This document shows, piece after piece, positions 12,713 through 24,335 of a stretch of 64,000 bases of DNA (its first letter is position 1; every line of letters begins with the position of its first letter). Made by a program: the position numbers and the translations under genes. The notes under the pieces are model-generated. The model did no database searches, was not told the DNA's origin, and saw nothing but the letters and a program-made list of their open reading frames with translations. Source of the stretch: Coprinellus micaceus (lineage: Eukaryota > Basidiomycota > Agaricomycetes > Agaricales > Psathyrellaceae); NCBI GenBank assembly GCA_951394405.1, contig OX596342.1, positions 620,001 through 684,000 on the forward strand, read 5' to 3'.

Positions 12713-14970
12713 CTAGTTGGTGAACAAGATCCGATAGATCCTGACGTACCATGGCGCTTTCCTTCGTTCAGCCCTCCACTCATTCATCTCCTCTGCCGTC
12801 AGCCACGACTTCCTGCCCGAGTCCAGATCAATCTCGTGTGCCCTCTGAGGGAGGGTGCGCTTCCAGGCGTAGCCGCCGATGTAGAACAAGATCATCACAG
12901 GGACGGCAAGGTACGCGGCTAAATATGAAAAGTTAAAACAAAGTTAGCCAACATGCGTCGATTGGGGGCGGAGAGGCGGCGTCAGGATTGGAAGACACCC
13001 ACCAAAGAATCCCTCCGCGATCTCGGCTGAAGTCTCGGGCTGCCCACCCAGGGGCCAGATTGCGACGTAGAGCTGTGCGATAAGTACGAGAACGATGAGG
13101 ATAACACCGAACCATGATCCCCATTGTCCTCCAAGGGCCTTGAATGGAAGCTCGTCGGTGGAATGGCCCTGGACCTTCCAAGCCCTCCTGAAGCGGATAT
13201 GGCATAGGCAGATCGAGAGCCAGGTAAAGAGGGTTGACAGCCCAGAGAGGGAGAGGAGCCAGTCGACTGGAATTTAAGCAGTAAGCCCGTAGCCAAGCGG
13301 TGGGTGAGGGGTGGACTTACAAACGACATTCCCAGTAGTTGCGACTTTAAGGAACGCAAGAGGTCCAAAGATGAGGATAGCCACTACCGACCAAAGCGGG
13401 CGAGACGACTTGTCGACATAAGCGAAAATCTTTGGCGCGTATCCCGTCTCGGCGAGTGCAGTAAGTGTTCGCGAGCCAGCATAGACACACGACAACCCAA
13501 TAGAGAGAACTGAGATGCAGATGGTGACGTTGACGAAGTGGTCGAGCCCGTTGATACCAGCGTCCTTGAGGGCGATGACGAAGGGGGAGGCGGCTGCTCC
13601 ACTGCCTCCAAGGAGTCGGGGCTCGTCGTAGGGGATGAGGAGGCCGATGATAGTCAGGGAGGTAATGTAGATGAGCGTGATACGCCAGAAGGTACCCTTG
13701 ACGGCGGCGGGCATCGTGTCGCGGGGGTTGGGGGTTTCCGAGGCAGCCAAACCGACGAGCTCGGTACCAGCTGAGTGAAGAGTCAACTTTGAAGGATCCA
13801 GAAACCCAAGCGTAAGGCTCACCAAATGCAAAAGCAGCAGTGACAAATACGGAGCAAACTCCTTGGAAGCCATGGGAGAACGCGCCAGGGTTCTGCCACA
13901 TAGATCCACCGATGTAGGTATTATACTTGCCGCTTGATGGACCGCCTCCGCAAATGCAGACGCTAGTAGGTCACTATCAGCGACCATAGACTGTGGCAGA
14001 GGGCGGAAAGGCGACATACATTCCAATGAAGACGAACATAACAACCACAAGTAGCTTGAGGCACGATGACCAGAACTCCTCTTCAGCAAAGCCGAGCGTA
14101 CCAAAGACGCTGACGATAACTGAAGGCCGTCAGTATTCCGTGGCTAGAAGCTTCAAATAAGAACGCACTGATGACTACCCAGAATATCGTTATCCATGCC
14201 GCCAGTGGCAGGATGTCTGTCCCCCAATACTCCACTGTCTGACCCGCGACGACGATCTCGAGAGGTAACACGATAGCCCACTGGAAAACATAATTCCATC
14301 CCATGGCAAAAGCAAACGACGGATCCAAGAACCGGACAGCAAGGGTGTAGAAGCCTCCAGAGACCGGGTAGAGGATGGACATTTCGCCGAGAGCCTAACA
14401 ACGACCACGACGATAAGCAAATGACAGTCGCGAGAGGGATAGTTGGCAGCGCGGGTGCGACATACCTGGGTGACGTTAATCAACATGACACCGATGAGAA
14501 TCCAAGCAATGAGGACTCCCGCGGGGCCTCCTCTGAAGAGGGCCGCTCCTGAGCCGACGAAGAGACCAGTACCGATGGATCCGCCTGTTCCAGGTGCAGC
14601 CTTGAGTACTTGTGTGGAAAGAGGGAGGGGGTTTTACGCACCGACAGCGATCATGGTTAGGTGGCGAGGCTTCATCTTCTGTTGAAGCATGGGGGAGTCG
14701 GCTAGGATTTGCTCGAGGTCGTGAACATTCTGGGACCCAGTGACGACTTGGCCACTTTGCGAAAAGGAAGGTTAGGGGTGAGGAGTAAGTCAAATGGCAA
14801 CGAACGATCGCATACCCTGTAGTTCCAGGAGCTCGCTTGAAGCTCTCAAAGGTGAGGCCTAGACGCGTCCACCGAGACTCCTTGTAGGGGTCGTAGAACT
14901 CGACACGCTCTCCCTTCGCTTGCGACTTGACGCTGCTAGAGTCTGCGGTTTTCTCTTCCTTCTCAGCCAT
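12713..14970 (-). CDS. Amino acid permease (APC superfamily, fungal AAT/YAT type), copy 2
   Basis: Paralogue of the 8308 gene in opposite orientation, tail to tail. It starts at ATG 14970 (MAEKEEKTADSSSVKSQ) and ends at TAG 12713-12715. The first intron follows APGTTG exactly as in copy 1, and the next exon opens GGQVV. Later exons encode SILYPVSGGFYTLAVRF, TELVGLAASETPNPR and KALGGQWGSWFGVIL. The last 55 residues are nearly identical to copy 1 at protein level, while the codons differ widely. That argues for an old duplication under purifying selection rather than recent gene conversion. All exons appear open, so the gene looks intact. Same expected role as copy 1; different specificity or regulation is inference. 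Confidence 0.92.
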
Positions 14971-15950
14971 GGCTGGTATCCTGACTTGAGGGAGGATCGG
15001 ATGGAGGCTTCTTCTGTCTCCCCTCAGACGGGAGGTTTATATGTATTCTACAGGACCTTGGAACCCATCAACACACCTCATGAGTTCCACGACGATAACG
15101 AAGACACCAGTGAGAACCAGGGGCATAGGATGGTATACATCAGACTAGAAGAGGAAATTGGTGGAGATTATCAGCGTGTAGAAGGATCGGTAGCAAAGCA
15201 ACTTGCCTTAGCTGCAGGGTCGCTGCACTACCAGACACAGAGCATTGCCAGAAATGTCAATACTTGGAAGTGCTTGGCTCGTCCTTGGACAGCCAGGATC
15301 AAGAGAAGCCCATGCGCTCAAGTCCTGCTGTGGTCGCTCCTTTGGCAGATAAGTGGGTATGTACCTTGAATATACCGTCGGAAACGATAACAAGTAAGGC
15401 TGTAACGCTGCCCAGAACTCGAACGCATGTTAGGGGTTCGCGATCGGGTAGTGGCGAGATTGAACCGATTCCGTTACTCAACCACAGGCCTCCCGCGCAG
15501 AAGACCAGCAGACCAACTTCTCGTCCCCTGTTCGCAGAATTCGAAGCAGGTCATCGGCTGTGCACGAAGCGGCCCCAAAGTGCGAGGTTGTGGCAAGGCC
15601 TCGACAACGCAAAGTCCGGCAGAACTGGCCCAATTCGACCGCTAATAGAGCTAGTATAGAGTTGTTCTGTGAGAACAACGGAAGAAGCTTGGTGATGGAA
15701 CGGCACACGAGTCCGTGAGCCTGGCGCACAGAGGTTATTCAAGAATGTAGAATGAGAGGTGGAAAACGTACGGGATGTGGCCAGCTGATACGGCCAAGAT
15801 AAATAGCGCGGAATCTGTTTGGAATCGTAGCTCACGCCGGCGTCCGATTCGGAGCGATTGACTAGAGAAACAGTCGGTAATCCTTCTGGCCTCCTCGAAG
15901 CCACTCATAGGGGGTAGTGACTGGGGTATGACGGTGTAATAGAGCCCAAC

Positions 15951-16080
15951 GCAACATGGTAGATGATGGCGGGACGAGAGCAAGAGCGGGTGATGCGTCA
16001 CCGCCGCCTCACGGCGACGCCTGCCGCCAGGTTCGGCAGGGATAAACAAGTGCCAAACAGACGAATAGTAGGCGCCCAAA
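15951..16080 (+). repeat. Diverged direct repeat R1, copy 1
   Basis: This segment shares with 17504-17612 the ordered blocks 'agcaagagc', 'gatgcgtcaccgccgc', 'ggcagggataaacaag', 'gccaaa' and 'taggcgcc'. The order and spacing are similar but there are substitutions and small indels. Two such copies 1.55 kb apart fit remnants of a dispersed element. Confidence 0.6.
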
Positions 16081-17089
16081 GCACATGTTGATCGTAGATC
16101 GTAGTTCTTGAATTGTGCAGTGAATGAAAAGACGAGCGCCACATTGATACGCACAAAATATAGCTGGTTTCCTGGGGTGGTGCACGGGAAATATAAATAG
16201 ACGCTTGAGGGATGTGCAGGCGAATTCAGAGGACGTTAGCTGAAGATAGTGTGCAACACGAAGCCGATCTGAAGTGCAAAATAGATTGTGTAGCTGGGCG
16301 ACCGATGAGGCAGAAATTCTAGAGAATTAAAAGCCTTGATTCACTTGCCACGGGAACAAATCAGCACAGAGATCTCGGAGGTAGCCACTCGCTCGTCCTT
16401 GGGGCAACAGCGTCGACAGAGAGTGCTCCATTGAACAAGCGGAAATTAGTTGGTTTTCTTATTCATAGTGTCCAACTTACTCCACAATTTACGCTCTGGA
16501 AACCAGGACAAGGTTGGTCAAGCCACGTTCGGACGGCTGGAAGCAACGTATGGTGTCGAGTTTACTAAGGTACGGCCCTCTCGCCGTTCGTTGGCCAAGA
16601 CAAACCGTCTGGCCGGAGATACTTATTTCTCCAGAATGTAGTGGTCCTGAGATAGGTGAGCCCCGCATAAGGGTTTGGAAAATTTGAATCAAAAGTATAG
16701 CCAATGGCCGTTCAGTACAGTCAGGAGTCACGGTGCAGCGTCGGTGCTAGCGGAGAAACACAATACATGCTTCGGGAAACCATGTACCATCTGTTGGCAG
16801 AACCAGTGCAATATGCACTGAGATTCCCAGTGTCCCGACGTTGCTTTTCGTATTGTCCCTTTCTGTCCAAGGTCGCTGGTCGTTGATTCGCCGTGCGGGG
16901 CCGGGCCAGGCTCCCGAAGAACGGATTTTTTGGATGGAGGATGGGGTCGAAGACTTGGAAATTGGACGCTCGTATGTAGACCCACCGGTTATTTTGGAGC
17001 GATTGGCGCCAGATTCTGGGCTCGATTGACTGACCAATCCCCTGCCCAATCTTCCAGCTTTCGGCGCATGGATTTCACTGGATTCCGGG

Positions 17090-17142
17090 CCCCTCCCTAT
17101 ATTTTTAAGTAGAATGTCGGAGAAGGGTCACCATTTCGACGG
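17090..17142 (+). repeat. Diverged direct repeat R2, copy 1
   Basis: The block 'ccctccctata' followed by 'aatgtcgg' and 'agaagggtcaccatttc' matches 17680-17733 with a few substitutions. Confidence 0.6.
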
Positions 17143-17503
17143 AATTCGCAGGTGAAGGCTTCTTTTTGTGTTACTTGTTGACTAAATCGAAGGCCCAGAG
17201 GTTTCCTGGGCTGATAGCGGGTCCTCCAAGGATGGCCCAGGGATATTGCTTCGGTCTGTATGGTAATTCCATACATGAGCGTTGAGTGAGGGGACTGGGG
17301 GCGTGAGTCGTCTACCTGGGAGGAGGCTGCGATTGTAAACGATACAGCAGTGCATGAGCCACAACACTGCCCCTCTCTGTGGCTCTCCACAGTTTTGTGT
17401 CTTGTTTAATTTGCCCTTAGGGTTCTACCTGACCTTACCCACAGCTAGGAGGGTGTCTTCGAATTCGAAGCCGCTTCTGAAGGACTAGTGGGCGAAGTAT
17501 CAT

Positions 17504-17612
17504 GATGATGGTGGCAGGAGAGCAAGAGCTGTGCGATGCGTCACCGCCGCTTCACATCGACACTCGGCGGGGATAAACAAGCGCCAAATAGCTAACTTAA
17601 TAGGCGCCTATC
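17504..17612 (+). repeat. Diverged direct repeat R1, copy 2
   Basis: Second copy of the repeat at 15951-16080. It ends in the palindrome TAGGCGCCTA (17601-17610), which recurs at 42100-42109. Confidence 0.6.
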
Positions 17613-17679
17613 GTCAAGTCGGGTTCGGGCCCAACTACTCCGGCTTCTGGAACTTGAATATCAGAATTTTACAGGTCCC

Positions 17680-17733
17680 TCCCTAGATTCGCCAATTACA
17701 ATGTCGAAGAAGGGTCACCATTTCACCGGTTTC
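17680..17733 (+). repeat. Diverged direct repeat R2, copy 2
   Basis: Matches 17090-17142, with 'agaagggtcaccatttc' identical. A further short shared block, 'accttaccca' preceded by 'ctacc', occurs at about 17424 and 18296, so at least three repeat families are interleaved here. Confidence 0.55.
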
Positions 17734-18766
17734 ACCCATAAAACTCAATGAAGTTGCGGGGGCGAGCATGCTGCTAACGAGAGAAGCACACCCTCACAAA
17801 GAATTGGTCGAAGCGAGGTCGCTGCGTCTTCTCACAAGGGGCACTGACCCAAGAGGGCCTTCAGTCAAAACGTGCTTTTCGCACTTGCGATTTAGGCGCC
17901 CGTGGGGCCAGGCAGCTTGCTGTCCTTTTTGGGGCCCTATACTCGTGTGGAACAAGCCAGTAGCCTGGATTAATCATAGCGGAAGGGAGAGGTAGACCGT
18001 AAATCCTGACTACAGACAGCAGGGTATACCTACCGCCGGATCCAAGCCTCATTTGTGCGAGCCCACGCTAGCCCGAGCTCACTTGGGCTCACTTTTCAGT
18101 AACTTCTGAACACACAACGGACTTGGGTCCAAAACGTTAGAAAATGTTAGTTTAAACCGCGTCAGGTTAGAGTGCGCGAGTCACTTTGCTGACCACCGAA
18201 AACTTACCACTACAGTGTCTGGAGATATTCGTTTCACCCGCGGTCGATTATATATAGCCGCCATGTTTTCCTCTTCACCAAGTATCCAGGGCTCTACCGG
18301 ACCTTACCCACGTATATCTATTGAAATCTGAACCAGACCCGCGTCTAGAGCTCTTAACATCGCCTTCTATTCAGAAATCCACAATAAACTTTCCCCGGTG
18401 CCGTTGAATTGAGTGTGACAGTTAGTGCCCAGATTAAAAGGAAACGAGTCATCTATATCACATGAAAGCATATCAAGGATTGCGAGACTAGAGTCTGCTT
18501 TTCTAGCTCACCCTTCAATCCCCCGGGACACTCTAGTGGGTAGGGTTGAATCGAGGGACGAGGCGCGCTTCACCTGAGGTGCACGTGCAGCGACGCGTAC
18601 CACGTGATGAGAAAGTGTTGCCCTCAACAAACGATGTTGGGAATCGCGTCCGAGTCCTGGATTTCAGCCTTCTTCTCCTCCCAGAACCACGCCGCCTCCA
18701 GCCCTCCCGCAATCCCCTCCGGAAACCCCCCATCCACGTCCCCCAAAGGCCCCAAAATCCGATAAA

Positions 18767-19603
18767 ATGCCCCGCAAAGCCGCTAATGCTGCCAGTGCCG
18801 ATGAACCCAGGCGGTCTGCGCGTATCAAGGACCAGCCCAGGGCCGGGTCTGCCCCAGTGAAGAAGGCACCTGCTAAGCCCCGGGCGAAGAAGGCTGCTGC
18901 TCCCAAGGAGAAGGAGGCCGCGAAGGAACCCGCCGATGGAGAGGAGGCGGGTGAGGCCAAGGAGGAGAAGCCAAAGGCACCTCGTGGTCGCAAGAGGAAG
19001 GCCGACGACAAGGCTGAGGAGAAGACGGCGGATGCTCCCAACGGCGCTGAGGCGTCTGAGGAGCCTGCTGAGGCCCCTGCTGCTAAGAAGGTACGCTTCG
19101 ATCTCTTTCTTCGTTATCTATCCTGTTTTGTCGGATTTTTTGAGTCGTGGAGCCTGACTGCGCGTTTTTTCACTGTAGGCAAAGCCTGCATCCAAGGCTG
19201 CTAAGCCCGCATCTACCGCCGCGAAACCCGCTCCAAAGGCTGCTACTAAGCCCGCGTCCAAGGCTGCGAAACCCGCATCCAAGGCGACTAAGCCTGCATC
19301 ATCCGCTGCGAAACCTGCCTCCAACGCTAAGCCTGCATCGTCAACTAAGCCTGCCTCACGGGCGGGTTCCAAGAAGCCTGCTTCCAAGGTGTGCATCAAG
19401 TGATTTTTTCTCGTATCTGAGGTGACTGAATGCTTTTGGGCGTAATTTTTCAGGTTGGCGCCGCCGAGACCGTTGCCGCTGCCGCTCCTTCTGGGGAGAC
19501 GATCGCTGAAGACCCTGAAGCTGAGGCCGCCGCCGAAGCCGCTGTGAGTTCTTTCTATTCTGGGGATGAACGGCCTTACTAACCTCATTAACAGGCGGCC
19601 TAA
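18767..19603 (+). CDS. Basic nuclear protein with HMGN-like RRSARI motif and histone H1-like KPAS repeats
   Basis: Four exons: 18767-19090, 19179-19388, 19454-19543 and a 9-nt terminal exon 19595-19603 encoding Ala-Ala-stop. Residues 14-24 read EPRRSARIKDQ. Next come Lys/Ala/Pro-rich sequence, an acidic patch and PRGRKRKA, which resembles an AT-hook or nuclear localisation signal. Exon 2 is a run of KPAS/KPAA repeats like histone H1 tails, and the C-terminus is acidic and alanine-rich. No globular domain is visible. Composition predicts a nuclear, DNA- or nucleosome-binding protein. RRSAR is the core of the vertebrate HMGN nucleosome-binding motif (RRSARLSA), but homology to HMGN is not implied. 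Confidence 0.75.
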
Positions 19604-20414
19604 ATTATTCCCCTCTATTATCTATCTCCGTCGATATCCTCCACTTGATTCATTCACTGCACGATGACTTGACTTACCCGCCCTGACGAATCCATCCCTC
19701 TGATATAACATCCTGGCTTGTGTCTTGAACGTATCTTCGATGGCTCATCTCTCTTTGAAAGGCTCTCACCAAGCCCTTTCACTCTTCTCCTCTCGACCAA
19801 CCCTCCCTGCGAACGAAACCAAACGAAATCCGTCTTGACCTGTCCACGGTGACTACCTCTATCATACGTGGCGGTTGTTGTACCTACATACTTGCACCCA
19901 GGTCGCTTTAAACACAGAGCCCACCCAGTCTCATCATCCGGCCTCTTCGTTTCCTTCTCTCCCTTGTACACGCCTGGCTTTCCCTATGACTTTAATGTAT
20001 CTATCCTCTTCGCCCCCTCCTTCCCGCCTTTCGGAAAACTTACTTTCATTCTGATTGCGCTTTCTCTCTCTGTGTTACTGTTATTTCTCTGCGGTCTGAT
20101 ACCTTGTTATCTCGCTTTCGGGTTATGGAAGGACCCTGTTTTCCGAACGTCTCCTGCTCTTCTTTTCCCTGTTGTTGTATGTATGTACGTCGGTGTATAC
20201 AACCTTCTTTCTCTCGAGTTTTAAAACTTAGACCTTTCGGAGTGGTCCCCTTGGTTGGGGGTCGACAAAGCGGCCATCAGTGCGTCTCCAGGTTTCTCAA
20301 AGTCAAAGGTGCAGTTAGAGCAGTACTTAAGTTAGGCTACAGCAGGGTTACCCTGGTAAATGATTCTCAGTGGTGGTAAAGTGAGGGGGGTTCTTGGGTG
20401 CGAAGAGAGAGGGG
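19604..20414. other. Gap between convergent genes
   Basis: Contains the 3' ends of the chromatin-type gene and of PEX19. It is pyrimidine-rich with no supported gene. The open frame at 19868-20224 is low-complexity and hydrophobic by chance composition. Confidence 0.5.
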
Positions 20415-21701
20415 CTATACGATCGTGCAGTTCTCGTCGTTGGGATTGATGCCGGGGAAGCCTGTACCATCGAACCCTGGAGGTAGATCTCCCATAATCT
20501 CGGCTGGAGGAGAGCCGTACGATTGCATCTATAGCAAGCCGTTAACACGATGGAGATGCAGCGAGAGAGGACGCTGCGTACCTCAGACATCAGGTCCACC
20601 ACGAGCTTGTTGCTCTCTGGATTCGAGTCGCTGTAGGAGGGTTCTTCGAAGACGGTAACGATCCGCTTTACGCAAGAGAGCTGCTTCTCGTATCGTTCGC
20701 GGTCTTCGGCGGAGAGAGGTTTCGGGGGGTCTGCGAGGTACTTGGGGAACTACTCAGGGGTATGAAGTCAGTGGGATGGCACACGATCGTAAATATGGAT
20801 GGAAGACCCACCCCATCTGCGAGCTCTTTCAAAGGCTCGTGAAGGATCTCTTTGCTCATTAGCTGACCCATCATGGATTCCAGGAATCCAGCGAGCTCGG
20901 TATCGTCCCCTCCACCACCGTCCAGACCAAGATCACCCAATCCCAAGTCACCCAGCGTCTTCAGGATCTCCTCCATAGACTCGGGGTTCGCTGCGCCGCT
21001 CCCAGACGACTCAGCCGCCTTGGTCTTCGTCTCGGACTCCTTCATCTTCTCCATAGCCTGCTTGATCTTATCTTGGAACCCAGCACCCGCCGACGATGAC
21101 ACCGTCCCAGGCTTCGTGTCTCCCAGAACCTCACCCAGCGAAACCAACGGGTCCTCGCCCTCCTCCCCGTTCATCCCTTCAACGAGCATGGCCTCCCAAG
21201 CGGCCTTGAACGCCCGCGCCTGGGCTTTCGTCTCTTCGTCGAGCTCCTCGTCGTCATGACCGGCTGAGGCAGAGCCCGTAGGCGGCGGGGCTCCCGCCTC
21301 CTCCCCGATCTCCTTCATGAGGTTCTCCATACCCCTCGCCAGCTCCTTCGCGAACTCGGAAGACAGGAGGTCCTCGTCGATCTCGGACGTGGCGTCGAGG
21401 GGGGGCCCGCGCCCGGGGACGGAGGGGGGTGCGCCATCGACGCGAGTGTTGGTGCGTGGTCGGGCGAAGGTGGACGAGGCGGCCGCGGCCGTGGGTGGGG
21501 GCGCGGATGGGGTGGGTTTGGACGTGAATTCGTCGAGGACGTCTAGTGGTATTAATGGTGTGGCGGCGATTGGGTTCAATGGGAGGGGTTAGGTGATGAC
21601 GACACTGAGAGTGGGGGTGGTGACGTACCGTCGAGCTCGTCGAGATCGTCGTCGGTGTCGACAATGGGCTTGGGGAGGGTCGGTGTTGGCTTTGACGACA
21701 T
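20415..21701 (-). CDS. PEX19: Peroxin-19, peroxisomal membrane protein receptor/chaperone
   Basis: PEX19 binds peroxisomal membrane proteins in the cytosol and docks on PEX3. Four exons: 21701-21629, 21542-20812, 20749-20582 and 20528-20415. The N-terminus is MSSKPTPTLPKPIVDTDDDL with the acidic DELDDVLDEF helix typical of the PEX3-binding region. The family core includes KELARGMENLMKEIG and GFLESMMGQLMSKEILHEPL followed by KEL. The C-terminus is GFPGINPNDENCTIV, giving a CaaX box (CTIV) for farnesylation, as in other PEX19 proteins. The start at 21701 was preferred over an upstream in-frame ATG (21776), because the conserved N-terminus begins there. Confidence 0.93.
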
Positions 21702-23157
21702 GGTGGTGACGAGCAACAGCAAGCGAGGTTTGTGGGGAAGGGAGATGGGGCCGGCACAATTTGAGCCGGTGGCCACGTGAAATCATATGTGGGACCTTGG
21801 AGGTCCACGGGCGCTTAATATGTTTTAGCTTGGCCTTGACTCTTGGGATTGACCCAAAGTTGATTTACCTAGGCCCTTCGAGCAAAGAGGGGTGGGATAT
21901 TGTCATGGTGCAAGCCCTCTACTTCACAGTGAGCCCAGTTCATTTATTCGTTATGAACCTATCGGCTTTCCGTCGACGCGCGAAACATAGCCTCGTAGAT
22001 GGGATCTGGGTGCACGTTCGCCAGAACCGCGAAATAGAAGATGTGGCCTTCGAGTGAGTTGGAACACTCCGTTATTCTGGGCATTTCGAGTCCCATGACT
22101 CGGGAGCACGTTAGGGAGATGGGACCTTTTCGCGGCTCCGGCCTACTTATACGCTCTTTCAACTGGCAAGGGTATCCCCGATAGGATACTGAAAAGCTGG
22201 CCATCGGACCCTGCTTGCTCGTCCTCGGGATAGTATCAGTGGCTTAATCAACCTTCCGTGTATCTCTGATGGATCGACCTCGTTCCAACCTCGTTCCCCA
22301 CAGATCTACTACGACGCTCCCCCAGCAGGCACTCCGGATCACCTCCCGTAATGTTTTAGCTGGGACTCGGGAGAAGCACCAGGTGGAGTATCGTCGCCAT
22401 GAGGGCAGTCCGATCTTGCAAAAAGAAGATGTCGGCAGCATGGATCGAACTGTGCACCCCGTTTGCACCCTGCTGGCAGCCTCCACCCCCCCTTCTTGCC
22501 TTCTCCCCCCATGGCCGTAAACGCGACCTTCAAGTCTCTCATTATTCCTCACACAGTGAGTGTTTCTCTGCCCGATTCTATTGTGGAAGTCTCATATGTT
22601 GGCTTGACGCGATGTCCGTACGCCGCCTTGCCTCTCAGTTCGAATGTGAAGACTTGATTGTATTGGTGTGAACACCTCGCAGGATTCCATTCCCTGATAT
22701 TTTCTATCTATTCATCCCTGACTGGAGTCACTACCTTCAATTTCACCCATGAGGTAATGCTTTTGCGCGGGCACTCCTGCACTAACTGACGCCGCTAACG
22801 CCGCTCTTATTGTCTTGCGGTGCCAGCAAGTGGTGGCCCGGAATGTATACCTGCAAGACAATAGCTCGCCTTCTTCTCTGAGACACAATCATGGGGGCCA
22901 TGACCTGAATGCAACAATTGGGGCGAATCTAGCCTTAGTCGCATCATCCCGAGTCCCGAGTTCTCGTGGCAAAGTTGGGGCGCGCTAAGCTCTTTTTGTC
23001 TTTGGAAAGAGGGTATATACCCTCCTTGTGGCGGCCCAACTCCACCGCTAGGACCACTTTTCCCCTCTTTCACGGTATACCCGGCCACTAGGACCTTGTC
23101 CTCCTTTTTGGCCTCCCTCCGTACCACTGCCACCGTCGCCAGCCTACTCTGCCTGTC
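21702..23157. other. Intergenic region between divergent PEX19 and Ser-rich gene
   Basis: No supported gene in about 1.45 kb. A minus-strand copy of TTAAGCGCCCG lies at 21808-21818, about 110 bp upstream of the PEX19 start codon. Open frames near 22269-22670 have no coding support. Confidence 0.5.
21808..21818 (-). repeat. TTAAGCGCCCG motif, copy 2
   Basis: Exact 11-mer, extended to 12 bases (TTAAGCGCCCGT) shared with copies 3 and 4. It lies about 110 bp upstream of the PEX19 start. Confidence 0.6.
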
Positions 23158-24335
23158 ATGACCACCATCACTACCACACAGACCAAAGTCGTGTTCCCGG
23201 CGCCCCCACCGACGACGAACTCGTTGACGAATCAGCAGCGCACTCAGCTGCTGCGAAAGACGAAGAAGCTCGAGCAGCTTCTCGGGGCTGCACCTCATCT
23301 TATCGACCATTCAGGCGCTCTACCGAATGGTGCGTCGACTGATATATATGTCCGCGAATATTCCCGGATTTCTGACTTCGATGACCAGATCCCGTTCATG
23401 TGCCCCTCCCATCCGAACCCAGGAGACGCTCCTCCGTGTCTACAATGACCTCACAAAGATCATTCGACTCCTTCTCCTCCGGATCCGTCGCCTCAACACA
23501 CAGCAGTACATCCCGACTCCTTTCCTCCTCCCTTGAACGGTCGGGCTCAACAGCCTCGCGAAGCTCCCGACGCTCAAGTATGCTCCTAAAGAAAGTCGCA
23601 CCATCTCCCTCACAGTCTCATTCTCCGCCCTCGTACGAAACCTGGTCGGAAACCAAGCCCCCATTCCTCCGGATCGATACCGAGTCGGATGCTGAGAGGT
23701 CGTACTGGACCTCGACAGTTGGGGCTGGAGGATCGAAGCGTTATACCCTCGCCCTGTACACCCGCGATTCAGACTCGGAGGATACCTCGCCATCGTGCCC
23801 CTCATTCAACATCCGATCCGCTAGCAGCTCCCGCAAGACCAAGATGGACCGGCTTCGAAGGAAGCTAGGTCATGGTGTCCCCATCGAGCTAGTGTTCCCC
23901 GGAGCAAAGGACGAGGACGAGCTTGAAGATGACGATGATGAGGAGGAGGAGGAAGAAGTCACTAGCGATGGTTCTTTCGAGCTAGTCACCCCACCAACGA
24001 GCTGCGAGGACCTTCCTGGAGCCCTGGGTCGGAGCCGGAAGGCCACGTCCCCCAAGGGCATCGCTAAGTCTCGCGACTCGCTGTTGATTCATCAAGTGCC
24101 GCGGAAGTCTGCCTCGCCTCCCCCAGCGACCCCTTCGCAGGCTCCTCTTCCCCCAGTACCCGCAGTTCTGGCTGTTTCGAAAGCACCCAAGGGACGCCCC
24201 CTCAGCGCCATACTTGAAGGGACGGACGAGCAAGTGTACTTGGAGACATCCCTCAACGCACGGTTGGGCGAGACCCTCCAGGTCCCTGAGGTCATTCCTT
24301 CCTCCGCTCGGCGGAGATGGAGTCTCAGGACCTAA
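23158..24335 (+). CDS. Conserved hypothetical protein, Ser-rich with acidic stretch
   Basis: Two exons, 23158-23329 and 23389-24335, join as AAT G|AT CCC. The N-terminus contains QQRTQLLRKTKKLEQLLGAA, a basic amphipathic helix that looks like the conserved core. A long Ser/Arg-rich region follows (SSRRSSMLLKK), then PIELVFPGAKDEDELEDD running into about 15 acidic residues, and a Pro/Ser-rich tail ending RRRWSLRT. The RRxS sites suggest phosphorylation by basophilic kinases. No enzymatic domain or membrane segment is seen, and the function is unknown. Confidence 0.7.

Larger units (their letters stand above)
14971..18766. other. 3.8-kb gene-poor region with diverged repeats
   Basis: No supported gene. 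The first 100-200 bases are the leader of permease copy 2. Within 15.9-18.3 kb several segments recur in diverged form (listed separately), suggesting old transposon debris. The last 200 bases are pyrimidine-rich and precede the chromatin-type gene at 18767. Confidence 0.5.

Noticed and set aside
19868..20224. 118-aa hydrophobic plus-strand frame
   Set aside because: Pyrimidine-rich 3' flanking sequence that translates as Leu/Phe/Ser by composition; no splice or family support.
21254..21808. 184-aa open frame overlapping PEX19 on the same strand
   Set aside because: It is an alternative frame of the PEX19 exon, rich in Pro/Arg/His from GC-rich codons; the PEX19 frame has family motifs.
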